A DNA stretch of 64,000 nucleotides, taken from contig NZ_CP009288.1 in NCBI RefSeq assembly GCF_000756615.1, positions 1 through 64,000 of the forward strand, in the 5' to 3' direction. The stretch is from Paenibacillus durus. GTDB taxonomy: Bacteria > Bacillota > Bacilli > Paenibacillales > Paenibacillaceae. A program made the translations under genes and the position numbers. Position 1 is the first letter of the stretch. Every line of letters begins with the position of its first letter. Below the pieces are notes generated by a model, which had not been told where the DNA came from, did no database searches, and saw only the letters and a program-made list of their open reading frames with translations. Of the stretch, positions 53,845 to 62,677 are shown in pieces.

Positions 53845-56352
53845 ATGGGTAAAAGCAATGTGGTGAATTTTCCAGAGTGGACAAGAGTGGAAGATGGCGC
53901 TGAGGAAGAGAAGGCACCATGGGGAGAGAGGTTCAAGGCCTGGGGAAAGCGTCAGCGTATTCTTCGTATGCTGGACACGAGAAAATGGATGCTGCTGCTG
54001 AGTATCATGGGCTTTCTGCTGGGAAGAGCGATGATATTGGACGAGCTGTCCCCGTTTGCCGCCGCTTTTTTCGCCATTATTGTTTTTATGCGCAAAGATT
54101 GCACCCTTCCGGTCGGAGCGGCGATTCTTGCGGGCAGCCTGTATACTCCGTTCCCCGGTGTACTGATGATTATGGCCGAACTCATCGTCTTTATTCTTCT
54201 CTATAAAGGGATGGAGGCCTTCCAGCGAGTCGATCTGGCCTATGCGCCGGTCATGGTGTTCGTATCCTCTTTTATGGTCGGGCTCTTTCAGACGATTATC
54301 GGTCCAACGCTTTCCTGGTATCCGCTAATGATGACAACGCTGAACGCACTGCTCTCCTTTGTGCTGACGCTCGTCTTCCTGCAGGCTCTGCCTGTGCTCA
54401 CCTATAAACAAAAAAGCCGCGTACTGCGAAATGAGGAGATCTTATGTCTTATCATTATGCTGGCTTCCATTATGACCGGTCTGGTTGGCTGGAAAGCGGG
54501 CGGGTTATCGCTGGAACATATTCTGTCGCGCTACCTGATTCTGCTGTTCGCCATGGCAGGCGGGGCTCCCCTGGGAGCTGCGGTCGGAGTCGTGACGGGC
54601 CTGATTCTCAGTTTGGCCGATATCGGGGCGATCTATCAGATGAGTCTGCTGGCGTTCTCCGGCATGCTGGCGGGTATGCTGCAGGGCGGGCGTAAAGGCG
54701 CGGTTTCTCTAGGTATGCTGCTCGGCTCCAGCATTCTGTCCGTCTATTTCAGCGGTCCGGGCGATATGATGACCTCTACTTGGGAGACTTGCGCGGCGGT
54801 GGTGCTGTTCCTCGCAACCCCTCGAGGCATCATTAAGGCGATCGCCAAATATGTGCCCGGCACGACGGATCACAGCCGTTCCCAGCATGAGTATGCGCGG
54901 AGGGTGCGCGACATTACTGCGGACCGGGTGACCCAGTTCTCCCAGGTATTCCGGCAGCTCTCCACCAGCTTCGGACAGATTCCGTCCGCCGGCGAAGCGG
55001 GCAAATCGAACCGGGAAATGGAGCATTTCATGAATGCGGTCACAGAGGAGACCTGCGCGAACTGCATCCGCCGCTCCCACTGCTGGGATTCGAAGTTCTA
55101 CCAGACGTACAAATATATGACCGATATGATGACCGCCGTCGAGGAGAATCCGGACATTCAGGCGTCGAGGCTGCCTGCGGAATGGGCCCGGATCTGCGGC
55201 AATACGGATGAAGTACTCGAAGTAATGCGAAGCCAATATTATCTTTACGAGCATGATATGCGCTGGAAACGGCAAATATACGACAGCCGCAAATTTGTGG
55301 CTGAGCAGCTTTCCGGCGTATCGCAGGTCATGGAGGATCTGGCACGGGAAATCAAACGCGAAGGGCAGGCGCTCTACCGGCAGGAAGCGCAAATTCGCGA
55401 AGCACTGGAAAAGCTCGGCCTCTCCATCCACAGCATCGATATTGTCAGCCTCGATCCGGGCCGTGTGGAAATCGAAGTCGTCCACGCCTACAACCGTGGC
55501 TTTGACGAATCCCGCAAAATGATTGCCCCGCTGCTGTCCGACATATTGGAGGAAAATATTTCGGTGAAGAGCGAGACGGCGATGCACAGCCGCGATGGAC
55601 TGTCGACAGTTGTCTTCGGCTCGGCGAAGGCTTTCGAAATCAGCACGGGCATATCCGGCGCGGCCAAAGGCGGGAATATGATGTCGGGAGACAGCTTCAG
55701 TACGGCAGAGCTGGGCAACGGAACATTCGCCGTCTCGATAAGTGACGGAATGGGCAACGGGGAGCGGGCCCGGATGGAGAGCAGCGCCGCGCTTGGCATG
55801 CTGGAGAAGCTGCTGCAATCCGGCATGGACGAGAAGCTGGCGGTGAAGTCCGTGAACTCGATTCTGCTGCTGCGCTCGCCTGAGGAATTCTATGCTACCG
55901 TGGACATGGCGCTGATTGACCAATATTCGGCGCAGACCACCTTTATGAAGATTGCCTCGGCGCCCAGCTTTATCAAACGAGGAAGCGAGGTTATACCGAT
56001 TACGGCAAGCAATCTGCCAATCGGCATCATTCAGGATATCGAGGTCGAATTCGTAACGATGCAGCTGCAAGCGGGCGATATTCTGATCATGATGACCGAC
56101 GGTATTTACGATGCGCCCGGCTATGCCGTCAACAAGGAAATATGGATGAAACGGATGATCCAGGAGCTGGAAACCAGCGATCCGCAGGAGATTGCCGACA
56201 ATCTCTTGGAGAAGGTCATTCGCTACCAAGGCAATGAGATTCATGACGACATGACCATTGTGGTCAGCCGTGTCGATCACTTCCAGCCGGAATGGTCCAC
56301 GCTGCATGTACCGGGACTCTCGCGAATGGAACGGCCGCGCACGGTGAGCTGA
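53845..56352 (+). CDS. spoIIE: Stage II sporulation protein E, PP2C-type phosphatase
   Basis: SpoIIE sits at the polar septum and dephosphorylates SpoIIAA to activate sigma-F. The protein (835 residues from ATG 53845) has an N-terminal region of about ten membrane spans (about 45-330), a central FtsZ-interacting/oligomerisation region and a C-terminal PP2C domain with SISDGMGNGERARMESS and MMTDGIYDAPG, which hold the metal-binding aspartates. A longer frame begins at 53716, but its start lies inside repeat copy E. The site GGTGGTG fits 53845. Confidence 0.96.
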   Translation: MGKSNVVNFPEWTRVEDGAEEEKAPWGERFKAWGKRQRILRMLDTRKWMLLLSIMGFLLGRAMILDELSPFAAAFFAIIVFMRKDCTLPVGAAILAGSLYTPFPGVLMIMAELIVFILLYKGMEAFQRVDLAYAPVMVFVSSFMVGLFQTIIGPTLSWYPLMMTTLNALLSFVLTLVFLQALPVLTYKQKSRVLRNEEILCLIIMLASIMTGLVGWKAGGLSLEHILSRYLILLFAMAGGAPLGAAVGVVTGLILSLADIGAIYQMSLLAFSGMLAGMLQGGRKGAVSLGMLLGSSILSVYFSGPGDMMTSTWETCAAVVLFLATPRGIIKAIAKYVPGTTDHSRSQHEYARRVRDITADRVTQFSQVFRQLSTSFGQIPSAGEAGKSNREMEHFMNAVTEETCANCIRRSHCWDSKFYQTYKYMTDMMTAVEENPDIQASRLPAEWARICGNTDEVLEVMRSQYYLYEHDMRWKRQIYDSRKFVAEQLSGVSQVMEDLAREIKREGQALYRQEAQIREALEKLGLSIHSIDIVSLDPGRVEIEVVHAYNRGFDESRKMIAPLLSDILEENISVKSETAMHSRDGLSTVVFGSAKAFEISTGISGAAKGGNMMSGDSFSTAELGNGTFAVSISDGMGNGERARMESSAALGMLEKLLQSGMDEKLAVKSVNSILLLRSPEEFYATVDMALIDQYSAQTTFMKIASAPSFIKRGSEVIPITASNLPIGIIQDIEVEFVTMQLQAGDILIMMTDGIYDAPGYAVNKEIWMKRMIQELETSDPQEIADNLLEKVIRYQGNEIHDDMTIVVSRVDHFQPEWSTLHVPGLSRMERPRTVS

Positions 56353-56457
56353 CCGCTACTTTCCTTTTTTTCATCGGCTTCTGCCACGTTTGGAATCTCT
56401 CAATCCGGATCATACTAGGGAAGAGAGAATTCATTTACGAGGCGGGAGGAAAAAGAA

Positions 56458-57198
56458 ATGAAGCAAATTTTACTCATAACGGACGGATGCTCCAATGTAG
56501 GAGAAAGCCCGGTAATGGCGGCTGCGCATGCTCGTCAGGACGGGATAACGGTGAATGTGATCGGGGTCGTCGACTATGGGACGATCGGCGAGCTGGGGAG
56601 CAGGGAGATCGATGATATCGCCAAAGCGGGCGGCGGACTCAGCCGGATCGTCGGCACGCCGCAGCTGGCGCAGACCATGCAGATGATGACCCGCAAGACG
56701 GTGGTTCAGACGATTCAGCAGGCGGTTAATAAGGAGGTAAAAAAAATTCTGGGCGAAGGCTCCCTGGAGGATCTGCCTCCAGCCAAACGCTCGCAGGTCG
56801 TAACGGTGGTGGATGAACTCAGCGAGACGGCGCCGCTGCGCCTGGCGCTTCTGATCGACGCCAGCGCAAGCATGAAGCCGAAGCTCGCGGCGGTGGAGGA
56901 TGCGATCCGTGATCTGGCGCTCAGCCTTGAAGCGCGGGAGGGCATCAGCGAGATTTCCGTGTTCCATTTTCCGGGCTCTTCCAGTGAGCCGGCCGTGCTC
57001 GATATGGACTGGAGCACAAATGTGTCAAACATTCGTACGCTGTTCAGCAAAATCCGCATGAAGGGGGCGACGCCGACCGGCCCGGCGATTTTCAAGGTGC
57101 TTGAACATTTCGGGTATGATACACTAAATGAACATCAAGGCCGCCTGGCGGCTCACTCAGATGAAGGAGAAGGGATGCCTGGTGGGTACGTCGTCTAA
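56458..57198 (+). CDS. yabS: VWA-domain protein YabS
   Basis: YabS follows spoIIE in B. subtilis, but its function is unclear. The 246-residue protein carries a von Willebrand A fold, with a first segment ILLITDGCSNVGE and a MIDAS motif DASASM (D-x-S-x-S) in LALLIDASASM. The ATG follows GCGGGAGG. Its end overlaps the next gene. The C-terminal tail (HSDEGEGMPGGYVV) is read from the overlap and may be unconstrained. Confidence 0.9.
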   Translation: MKQILLITDGCSNVGESPVMAAAHARQDGITVNVIGVVDYGTIGELGSREIDDIAKAGGGLSRIVGTPQLAQTMQMMTRKTVVQTIQQAVNKEVKKILGEGSLEDLPPAKRSQVVTVVDELSETAPLRLALLIDASASMKPKLAAVEDAIRDLALSLEAREGISEISVFHFPGSSSEPAVLDMDWSTNVSNIRTLFSKIRMKGATPTGPAIFKVLEHFGYDTLNEHQGRLAAHSDEGEGMPGGYVV

Positions 57199-58123
57199 TC
57201 CGCCCCGTTCTCCGGGGGAAGTCATTGTCGGCAAGTGGCGGGGCAACCGTTATGTCGTGAACCGGCTGCTTGGAAAAGGCGCGAACGGTACGGTATATCT
57301 GGTCAACCGGCAGGGGAGAAGGGAGAAGTATGCGCTCAAAATCGGATACGATGCGCTCGATCTTCAGTCAGAGATCAACGTGCTGACCTCGCTTCAATCC
57401 TGCCGCGTGCGGCGGGATCATCGAACCAGGGGGGCGTCGCCGATGTCTGCCTACTTTCTGGAGGCGGACGATGCTTCGGAAGGCGGGTTTCCTTTTTACG
57501 TCATGCGCTATGTTCAAGGTACGCCGCTCCAATATTTTCTGTCCCGTAAAGGTTCCTCCTGGCTTGGTCTGATCGGACTGCAGCTGCTGGACAGACTATG
57601 CGGACTCCATGAATGCGGGTTTATCTTCGGTGATCTGAAGCCGGAAAATGTCATAGTATCGGAGTATGGCATCGCTGAGCTGATCGATTTCGGAGGAGCG
57701 GGTCCTATCGGCCGCAGCGTGAAACAGTTTACGGAATGGCATGACCGCGGCTACTGGAATGCCGGCAGCCGGATCGGGGATGAAAGCTATGATCTGTTCG
57801 CCTTCGCCGTGCTCTGCTTGCGGCTTCTTGACGAGACCGGACTTCAGAATGCGTCGCGGCAGCTTCCGCAGACAAGAAGCGGAGATGATCTGATCAAGCT
57901 TGCGGGCCAGCTTCCCGATAAGAAGCTCGCTTCTTGGCTGAGGCTCGCGCTGAAGGGCGGATTTTCCACGTCGGCTGAAGCCAGGGACATGTGGAAGAGC
58001 CATGTTTACACATTACGTCTCCGCAAGCCGGAGCCAATCGCAACTCCGGGCTGGCTGACCGGCGCCTTTGCGCTGTCGCTGTGCCTGCTGGCTTTTACCG
58101 TCTACTGGATTTATCATTTTTAA
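57182..58123 (+). CDS. yabT: Ser/Thr protein kinase with a membrane tail (YabT-like)
   Basis: YabT is a DNA-sensing kinase active in sporulation in B. subtilis, where it phosphorylates RecA among other targets. The protein (313 residues from GTG 57182) has the glycine loop LLGKGANGTVYL, the lysine in YALKIGY, the catalytic loop FGDLKPENV, DFG as LIDFGGAG and one membrane span at the C-terminus (LTGAFALSLCLLAFTVYWIY). The catalytic loop has FGD where HRD or HGD is usual. GTG 57182 fits GGAGAAGGG; ATG 57128 and 57161 are also in frame. It overlaps yabS. Confidence 0.88.
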   Translation: MGTSSNPPRSPGEVIVGKWRGNRYVVNRLLGKGANGTVYLVNRQGRREKYALKIGYDALDLQSEINVLTSLQSCRVRRDHRTRGASPMSAYFLEADDASEGGFPFYVMRYVQGTPLQYFLSRKGSSWLGLIGLQLLDRLCGLHECGFIFGDLKPENVIVSEYGIAELIDFGGAGPIGRSVKQFTEWHDRGYWNAGSRIGDESYDLFAFAVLCLRLLDETGLQNASRQLPQTRSGDDLIKLAGQLPDKKLASWLRLALKGGFSTSAEARDMWKSHVYTLRLRKPEPIATPGWLTGAFALSLCLLAFTVYWIYHF

Positions 58124-58214
58124 TATTCTATGATTATACATACGGATGGCATGCCGATTCATGCCGTCATCAAGCTGCGGACAGACCGCGGCCGGGCAGG
58201 AAAGGAAGCCGGAT

Positions 58215-59639
58215 ATGGCCATATGGAATGAACTGGTGGATTCGGTGATGGATGCCGCGGCAGAACACAGGCTGTGGGGGCCGGGAGACGCCATCGTAGT
58301 CGCAGTGTCCGGAGGGCCGGATTCTGTGGCTCTTTTGCATGTTCTGCATGAAATATCCCAGAGCCGGATGCCGCTTACACTGATTTGCGCTCATGTGAAC
58401 CACGGTTTCCGCGCCGAATCGGCGCAGGAAGCCGAGCTTGTGCGCCGGACGGCCAAAGAGCTCGGAATCCCCTTTGAACTCGCCGAGTTTGATATTCCTT
58501 CCTTTATGAAGGAAAGCGGGCTTGGCCCGCAGGAAGCAGCCAGGGAGAAGCGTTACCGCTTTCTAATTGATACGGCGAAGCGCCGGGGCGCTCGTTCCGT
58601 CGCGCTCGCCCATCATGCCGACGACCAGGCCGAGACGGTTCTGATGCGTCTCTTGCGGGGCAGCGGCCTGTCGGGGCTTGCCGGAATGCGCTGGAGAAGA
58701 ACTGAAAAAAACGTGGAACTTATCCGACCGTTCCTTCGTATTAACAAAGCGGCGCTTGTTGATGTATGCCGGCGGCGAGGCTTTCTTTATGCCGAAGATC
58801 CCAGCAACGCGCAGACCAAGTACCGGCGCAACGCGGTCAGACTGAAAGTGCTTCCTTTTCTGACGCGTTACAGTCCGAAACTGAGCCGCTCGCTGACGCA
58901 GCTGGCGGAAATTGCCGGCGCCGAGGATGATTTTATGGAAGATGCGGCCGCTAAGTGCTTCGCTGATATCGTCTTGCAGGAACAAGGTAAATGCACCCTG
59001 GACAGAGCGGCTTTTGCCGTCGTGCCCTCCGCTTTACAACGGCGTTTGATTAAACTAATATTAAATTATCTGTCGGCGGATACGCCGGAAACCGATTTTC
59101 CGAAGATTGAAGCTGTGCGGCGGGGAATACTGCAAGATATGCCCACTGCGTGGAGTCTCGATTTGGGGCGCGGCATAACCTGTATCCGGCAGTATAATAC
59201 CATTTATTTCTTGTCCGCTCCTTTGGATCATCAGGCAAGCTACGCCTATCGTCTGCCTAAGCCCCAGCCTCGTCTTGAGCTTAGCGAGATTAACAAGGCG
59301 CTCGTAATGACGCTGGCGGAGCGAGGGAATATAGCCGCTCTGAAGGGAGAAGGCAGCAGGATGTCAGCCCGGTTCGATTATAAAGAGCTGGTCTTCCCGC
59401 TCACGATTCGTTCCCGATTGCCTGGAGATACCATTAAAGTCATGGGATTAAACGGAAGCAAAAAGGTAAAAGATATTTACATTGATGACAAAATACCTTC
59501 TACCGAGCGTTCACGCATTCCCCTTGTATGCGACGGACTCGGAAACATTGTCTGGATTCCGGGCATTCGCCGTTCGGTTCATGCCGCCGTCGGGGATCAT
59601 ACGGCTTCGGTTCTGCTGCTGTCGATTGAAGACTTGTAG
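58215..59639 (+). CDS. tilS: tRNA(Ile)-lysidine synthase
   Basis: TilS converts the wobble cytidine of tRNA-Ile(CAU) to lysidine so that it reads AUA. The N-type ATP pyrophosphatase domain has VVAVSGGPDSVALLHVLHE, followed by ALAHHADDQAETVLMRLLRG, and the C-terminal tRNA-binding domains contain FPLTIRSRLPGDTIKVMG. ATG 58215 gives 474 residues and fits AGGAAAGGAAG; the frame from 58146 adds 23 unconserved residues. The tilS-hpt-ftsH order is conserved in Bacillales. Confidence 0.96.
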   Translation: MAIWNELVDSVMDAAAEHRLWGPGDAIVVAVSGGPDSVALLHVLHEISQSRMPLTLICAHVNHGFRAESAQEAELVRRTAKELGIPFELAEFDIPSFMKESGLGPQEAAREKRYRFLIDTAKRRGARSVALAHHADDQAETVLMRLLRGSGLSGLAGMRWRRTEKNVELIRPFLRINKAALVDVCRRRGFLYAEDPSNAQTKYRRNAVRLKVLPFLTRYSPKLSRSLTQLAEIAGAEDDFMEDAAAKCFADIVLQEQGKCTLDRAAFAVVPSALQRRLIKLILNYLSADTPETDFPKIEAVRRGILQDMPTAWSLDLGRGITCIRQYNTIYFLSAPLDHQASYAYRLPKPQPRLELSEINKALVMTLAERGNIAALKGEGSRMSARFDYKELVFPLTIRSRLPGDTIKVMGLNGSKKVKDIYIDDKIPSTERSRIPLVCDGLGNIVWIPGIRRSVHAAVGDHTASVLLLSIEDL

Positions 59640-59697
59640 AGGATAGCCGTAATGGCCGCAGGCAGTTTTTCATAGTATAACTTAGGAGGTTCGCAGG

Positions 59698-60237
59698 TTG
59701 CAGAACGATATCCAGGAGATTTTGATCAGCGAAGAGGAGATTCAACAGAGGATCAAAGAGCTCGGCGCCAAGCTGAGCGATGCATATGAGGGGCGCAACC
59801 CGCTGGTCATTTGCGTGCTGAAAGGTGCGTTTATTTTTATGGCCGATTTGGTCAAAGTCATAACGGTGCCGGTCGAGATGGACTTCATGGCCGTATCCAG
59901 CTATGGCGCGACAACCAAATCTTCGGGCGTAGTGAAAATTATCAAGGATCTGGACGTTCCGGTCGATGGCCGCCACGTGCTGATCGTTGAGGATATTATC
60001 GACAGCGGTCTTACGCTGAGTTATCTGATTGAGCTGCTTCGCAACCGCAACGCCGCATCGGTTTCCGTCGTGACTCTGTTCGATAAACCGGCGGGTCGTA
60101 CTGTAAGCCTTGAGGCAGATTATACCGGTTTTGTCATTCCTGACGAATTTATTGTAGGATACGGACTTGACTATGCCGAAAAGTATCGGAATCTCCCTTA
60201 CATCGGGGTATTGAAGCCGGAGGTCTACTCTAAATAA
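59698..60237 (+). CDS. hpt: Hypoxanthine phosphoribosyltransferase
   Basis: Hpt salvages hypoxanthine and guanine with PRPP. The 179-residue protein has the PRPP loop VLIVEDIIDSGLTLSYL, the substrate region VPVEMDFMAVSSYG and the end YRNLPYIGVLKPEVY. The start is TTG after TAGGAGGT. In B. subtilis TilS and HprT form a complex that also regulates ftsH, and the three genes are adjacent here. Confidence 0.97.
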   Translation: MQNDIQEILISEEEIQQRIKELGAKLSDAYEGRNPLVICVLKGAFIFMADLVKVITVPVEMDFMAVSSYGATTKSSGVVKIIKDLDVPVDGRHVLIVEDIIDSGLTLSYLIELLRNRNAASVSVVTLFDKPAGRTVSLEADYTGFVIPDEFIVGYGLDYAEKYRNLPYIGVLKPEVYSK

Positions 60238-60288
60238 TTCATTCACAGCCTTGGTCTTCCGGATTATTTACCTGAAGCCGCCTCGCGT

Positions 60289-60318
60289 TTGAGGTGCTCC
60301 GACAGGCTATGGTACAAT
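60289..60318 (+). promoter_or_regulatory. Predicted ftsH promoter
   Basis: TTGAGG (60289-60294) and TACAAT (60313-60318) are separated by 18 bp, 30 bp ahead of the ftsH ATG. Confidence 0.6.
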
Positions 60319-60347
60319 AACTTAAGTGTTGCGAGAGGAGGTAGGGG

Positions 60348-62399
60348 ATGAATCGGTTCATCCGAAATTCTGGTTTTTATTTGATTTTATTTCTAGTCGT
60401 GGTGGGCATTGTCCAATTCGTCAGCAATGGAAATGAAGCCGCCGATTTCCCCAGATATGACCAGTTACGGCAGGAGCTTAAGAGTAACAATGTGAAGGAT
60501 TTGACGGTTCAGTTCGAAGGCAACGCCTTTAATGTAACCGGCTCTTATAAAGAGAAGCCGGAATGGGCTAAATCGCAAAGCTTCTCCACATATATTCCTC
60601 CTACGGACGCGGCTATCGAAGAATTGACTGCAGCCAGTCAGGCCAACAACATACCATTCGTCCAGAAGAAAATGGAGGGCGACAGCATTTGGCTGACCTT
60701 CCTGTCTTCGATCATTCCGCTTGTTATTATGTTCATCCTGTTCTTCTTCCTGTTCAATCAGGCGCAGGGCGGGGGCGGGAAAGTGATGAATTTCGGTAAG
60801 AGCAAGGCCCGTCTCTACAATGAAGAGAAGAAGCGGGTCACTTTTGAAGACGTGGCAGGGGCCGACGAAGAGAAGCAGGAGCTTGTCGAAGTCGTGGAAT
60901 TCCTGAAAGACCCGCGGAAATTCGCTGCGGTGGGCGCGCGCATCCCTAAAGGGGTCTTGCTCGTAGGTCCTCCGGGTACAGGTAAAACGCTGCTTGCCCG
61001 CGCGGTGGCAGGCGAAGCCGGGGTTCCGTTCTTCAGCATCTCCGGTTCCGACTTCGTTGAAATGTTCGTCGGCGTCGGTGCTTCGCGGGTACGCGACCTG
61101 TTCGAGAACGCGAAGAAGAATGCGCCTTGCATCATCTTTATCGACGAAATCGACGCTGTCGGCCGTCAGCGCGGCGCCGGACTTGGCGGCGGGCATGATG
61201 AACGCGAGCAGACGCTTAACCAATTGCTCGTTGAGATGGACGGTTTCGGCGGCAACGAAGGCATTATCATCGTCGCGGCTACCAACCGCGCCGATATTCT
61301 TGACCCCGCTCTGCTCCGTCCGGGACGCTTTGACCGTCAGATTACGGTTGACCGCCCTGACGTGAAGGGACGCGAGGCCGTACTGAAGGTTCACTCCCGC
61401 AATAAGCCGCTGACCAAGGACGTGAAGCTTGACGTTATCGCCAAGCGTACAACCGGGTTTACCGGCGCGGATCTTGAGAACCTGCTGAACGAAGCGGCGC
61501 TGCTCGCCGCCCGCCGCAACCGCAAGGATATCTCCATGCGGGAAGTGGATGAGGCAATCGACCGCGTCATCGTCGGCACCGAGAAGCGCAGCCGCGTGAT
61601 CAGCGACCGCGAGAAGCGGATCGTCGCTTATCACGAAGCAGGGCATACGATCGCCGGATATTTCCTGGAGCATGCCGATATGGTTCACAAGGTGACGATC
61701 ATCCCGCGCGGACGCGCAGGCGGATATGTCATCATGCTTCCGAAGGAAGACCGCATGCTCGTTACGAAGCAGGAGCTGCTTGATAAGGTAACCGGGCTGC
61801 TCGGCGGCCGGGTAGCCGAGGAAATGTTCATCGGCGAGATTGGCACAGGCGCATACAGCGACTTCCAGCAAGCAACGCGGATCGTACGCAGCATGATTAT
61901 GGAATACGGTATGAGCGAGAAGCTCGGTCCGATGCAGTTCGGCACTTCCCAAGGCCAGGTATTCCTGGGCCGCGATATCGGGCACGAGCAGAATTACAGT
62001 GATTCGATCGCTTATGAGATTGATCAGGAAATGCAGCGTTTCATCAGCGAATGCTATGAGCGATGCAGAGAGCTGCTGAAGAAGCACTCGAAGGAAATGC
62101 ATCTCATCGCAGGTACGCTGCTGGAGAAAGAGACGCTTGAGCTTGAGCAGATCAAAGAGCTGATCGAGCAGGGCTATCTGACTGAAGACGGCAAGCCGGT
62201 TGACGGCCAAAGTCTTGCGAATGAAGGTGCGGAGCCGGTTATTGATTCGATCGGCGATGTAAAAGTCCGCATTCAGGGCAAGACTGATGAGCCTCAGGCT
62301 ACGCTGGGAGATTCGCCCAAAGATATTCCGAACAATCCACAGCAAGATGGAGAGAGTGGAAATGACGAGAACAAGGGCGGCGGAGCAAGCTTGAGCTAA
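60348..62399 (+). CDS. ftsH: ATP-dependent zinc metalloprotease FtsH
   Basis: FtsH is a membrane AAA+ protease for quality control. The 683-residue protein has two membrane spans (about 8-26 and 115-137), Walker A GPPGTGKT at 207-214, the second region of homology with RPGRFDRQI and the zinc motif HEAGH at 429-433. It ends in an acidic, low-complexity tail. The ATG follows AGAGGAGG. The length is slightly longer than the 637 of B. subtilis because of this tail. Confidence 0.98.
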   Translation: MNRFIRNSGFYLILFLVVVGIVQFVSNGNEAADFPRYDQLRQELKSNNVKDLTVQFEGNAFNVTGSYKEKPEWAKSQSFSTYIPPTDAAIEELTAASQANNIPFVQKKMEGDSIWLTFLSSIIPLVIMFILFFFLFNQAQGGGGKVMNFGKSKARLYNEEKKRVTFEDVAGADEEKQELVEVVEFLKDPRKFAAVGARIPKGVLLVGPPGTGKTLLARAVAGEAGVPFFSISGSDFVEMFVGVGASRVRDLFENAKKNAPCIIFIDEIDAVGRQRGAGLGGGHDEREQTLNQLLVEMDGFGGNEGIIIVAATNRADILDPALLRPGRFDRQITVDRPDVKGREAVLKVHSRNKPLTKDVKLDVIAKRTTGFTGADLENLLNEAALLAARRNRKDISMREVDEAIDRVIVGTEKRSRVISDREKRIVAYHEAGHTIAGYFLEHADMVHKVTIIPRGRAGGYVIMLPKEDRMLVTKQELLDKVTGLLGGRVAEEMFIGEIGTGAYSDFQQATRIVRSMIMEYGMSEKLGPMQFGTSQGQVFLGRDIGHEQNYSDSIAYEIDQEMQRFISECYERCRELLKKHSKEMHLIAGTLLEKETLELEQIKELIEQGYLTEDGKPVDGQSLANEGAEPVIDSIGDVKVRIQGKTDEPQATLGDSPKDIPNNPQQDGESGNDENKGGGASLS

Positions 62400-62430
62400 T
62401 CCGATATTCCGCCGCAGGGCAGGGATCAAT

Positions 62431-62468
62431 AAAATCCGGAGAACGAATTTGTTCTCCGGATTTTTTTT
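62431..62468 (+). terminator. ftsH terminator
   Basis: AAAATCCGGAGAAC (62431-62444) pairs perfectly with GTTCTCCGGATTTT (62451-62464) and continues in T residues. Confidence 0.95.
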
Positions 62469-62526
62469 AATCGTCGAGAGGTAAGCTGCCGGAAATAGCC
62501 GCTTCTGTAAGAGCGTATCCATTAGA

Positions 62527-62555
62527 TTGACACGGCAAGGAACGTTGTGTACATT
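62527..62555 (+). promoter_or_regulatory. Predicted nad operon promoter
   Basis: TTGACA (62527-62532) and TACATT (62550-62555) are separated by 17 bp. A long leader of about 115 nt follows before nadA. No NiaR/YrxA operator was recognised with confidence. Confidence 0.7.
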
Positions 62556-62677
62556 AGTGATAAATATTACGAACTATATACCGTTTACATGATGCTGAAT
62601 ATCTTCTTACAATCTGCCTCATTTCAGATTTGATATGCCGGTGAATATGCCGTTAAATATAAGGGGGAACGTATACC

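Noticed and set aside
54709..56307. A 532-codon minus-strand frame opposite spoIIE
   Set aside because: It is a shadow of spoIIE codon use, His/Arg-rich with no conserved motif.
60465..62522. A 685-codon minus-strand frame opposite ftsH
   Set aside because: It is antisense to a fully conserved gene and has no ribosome site or recognisable domain.
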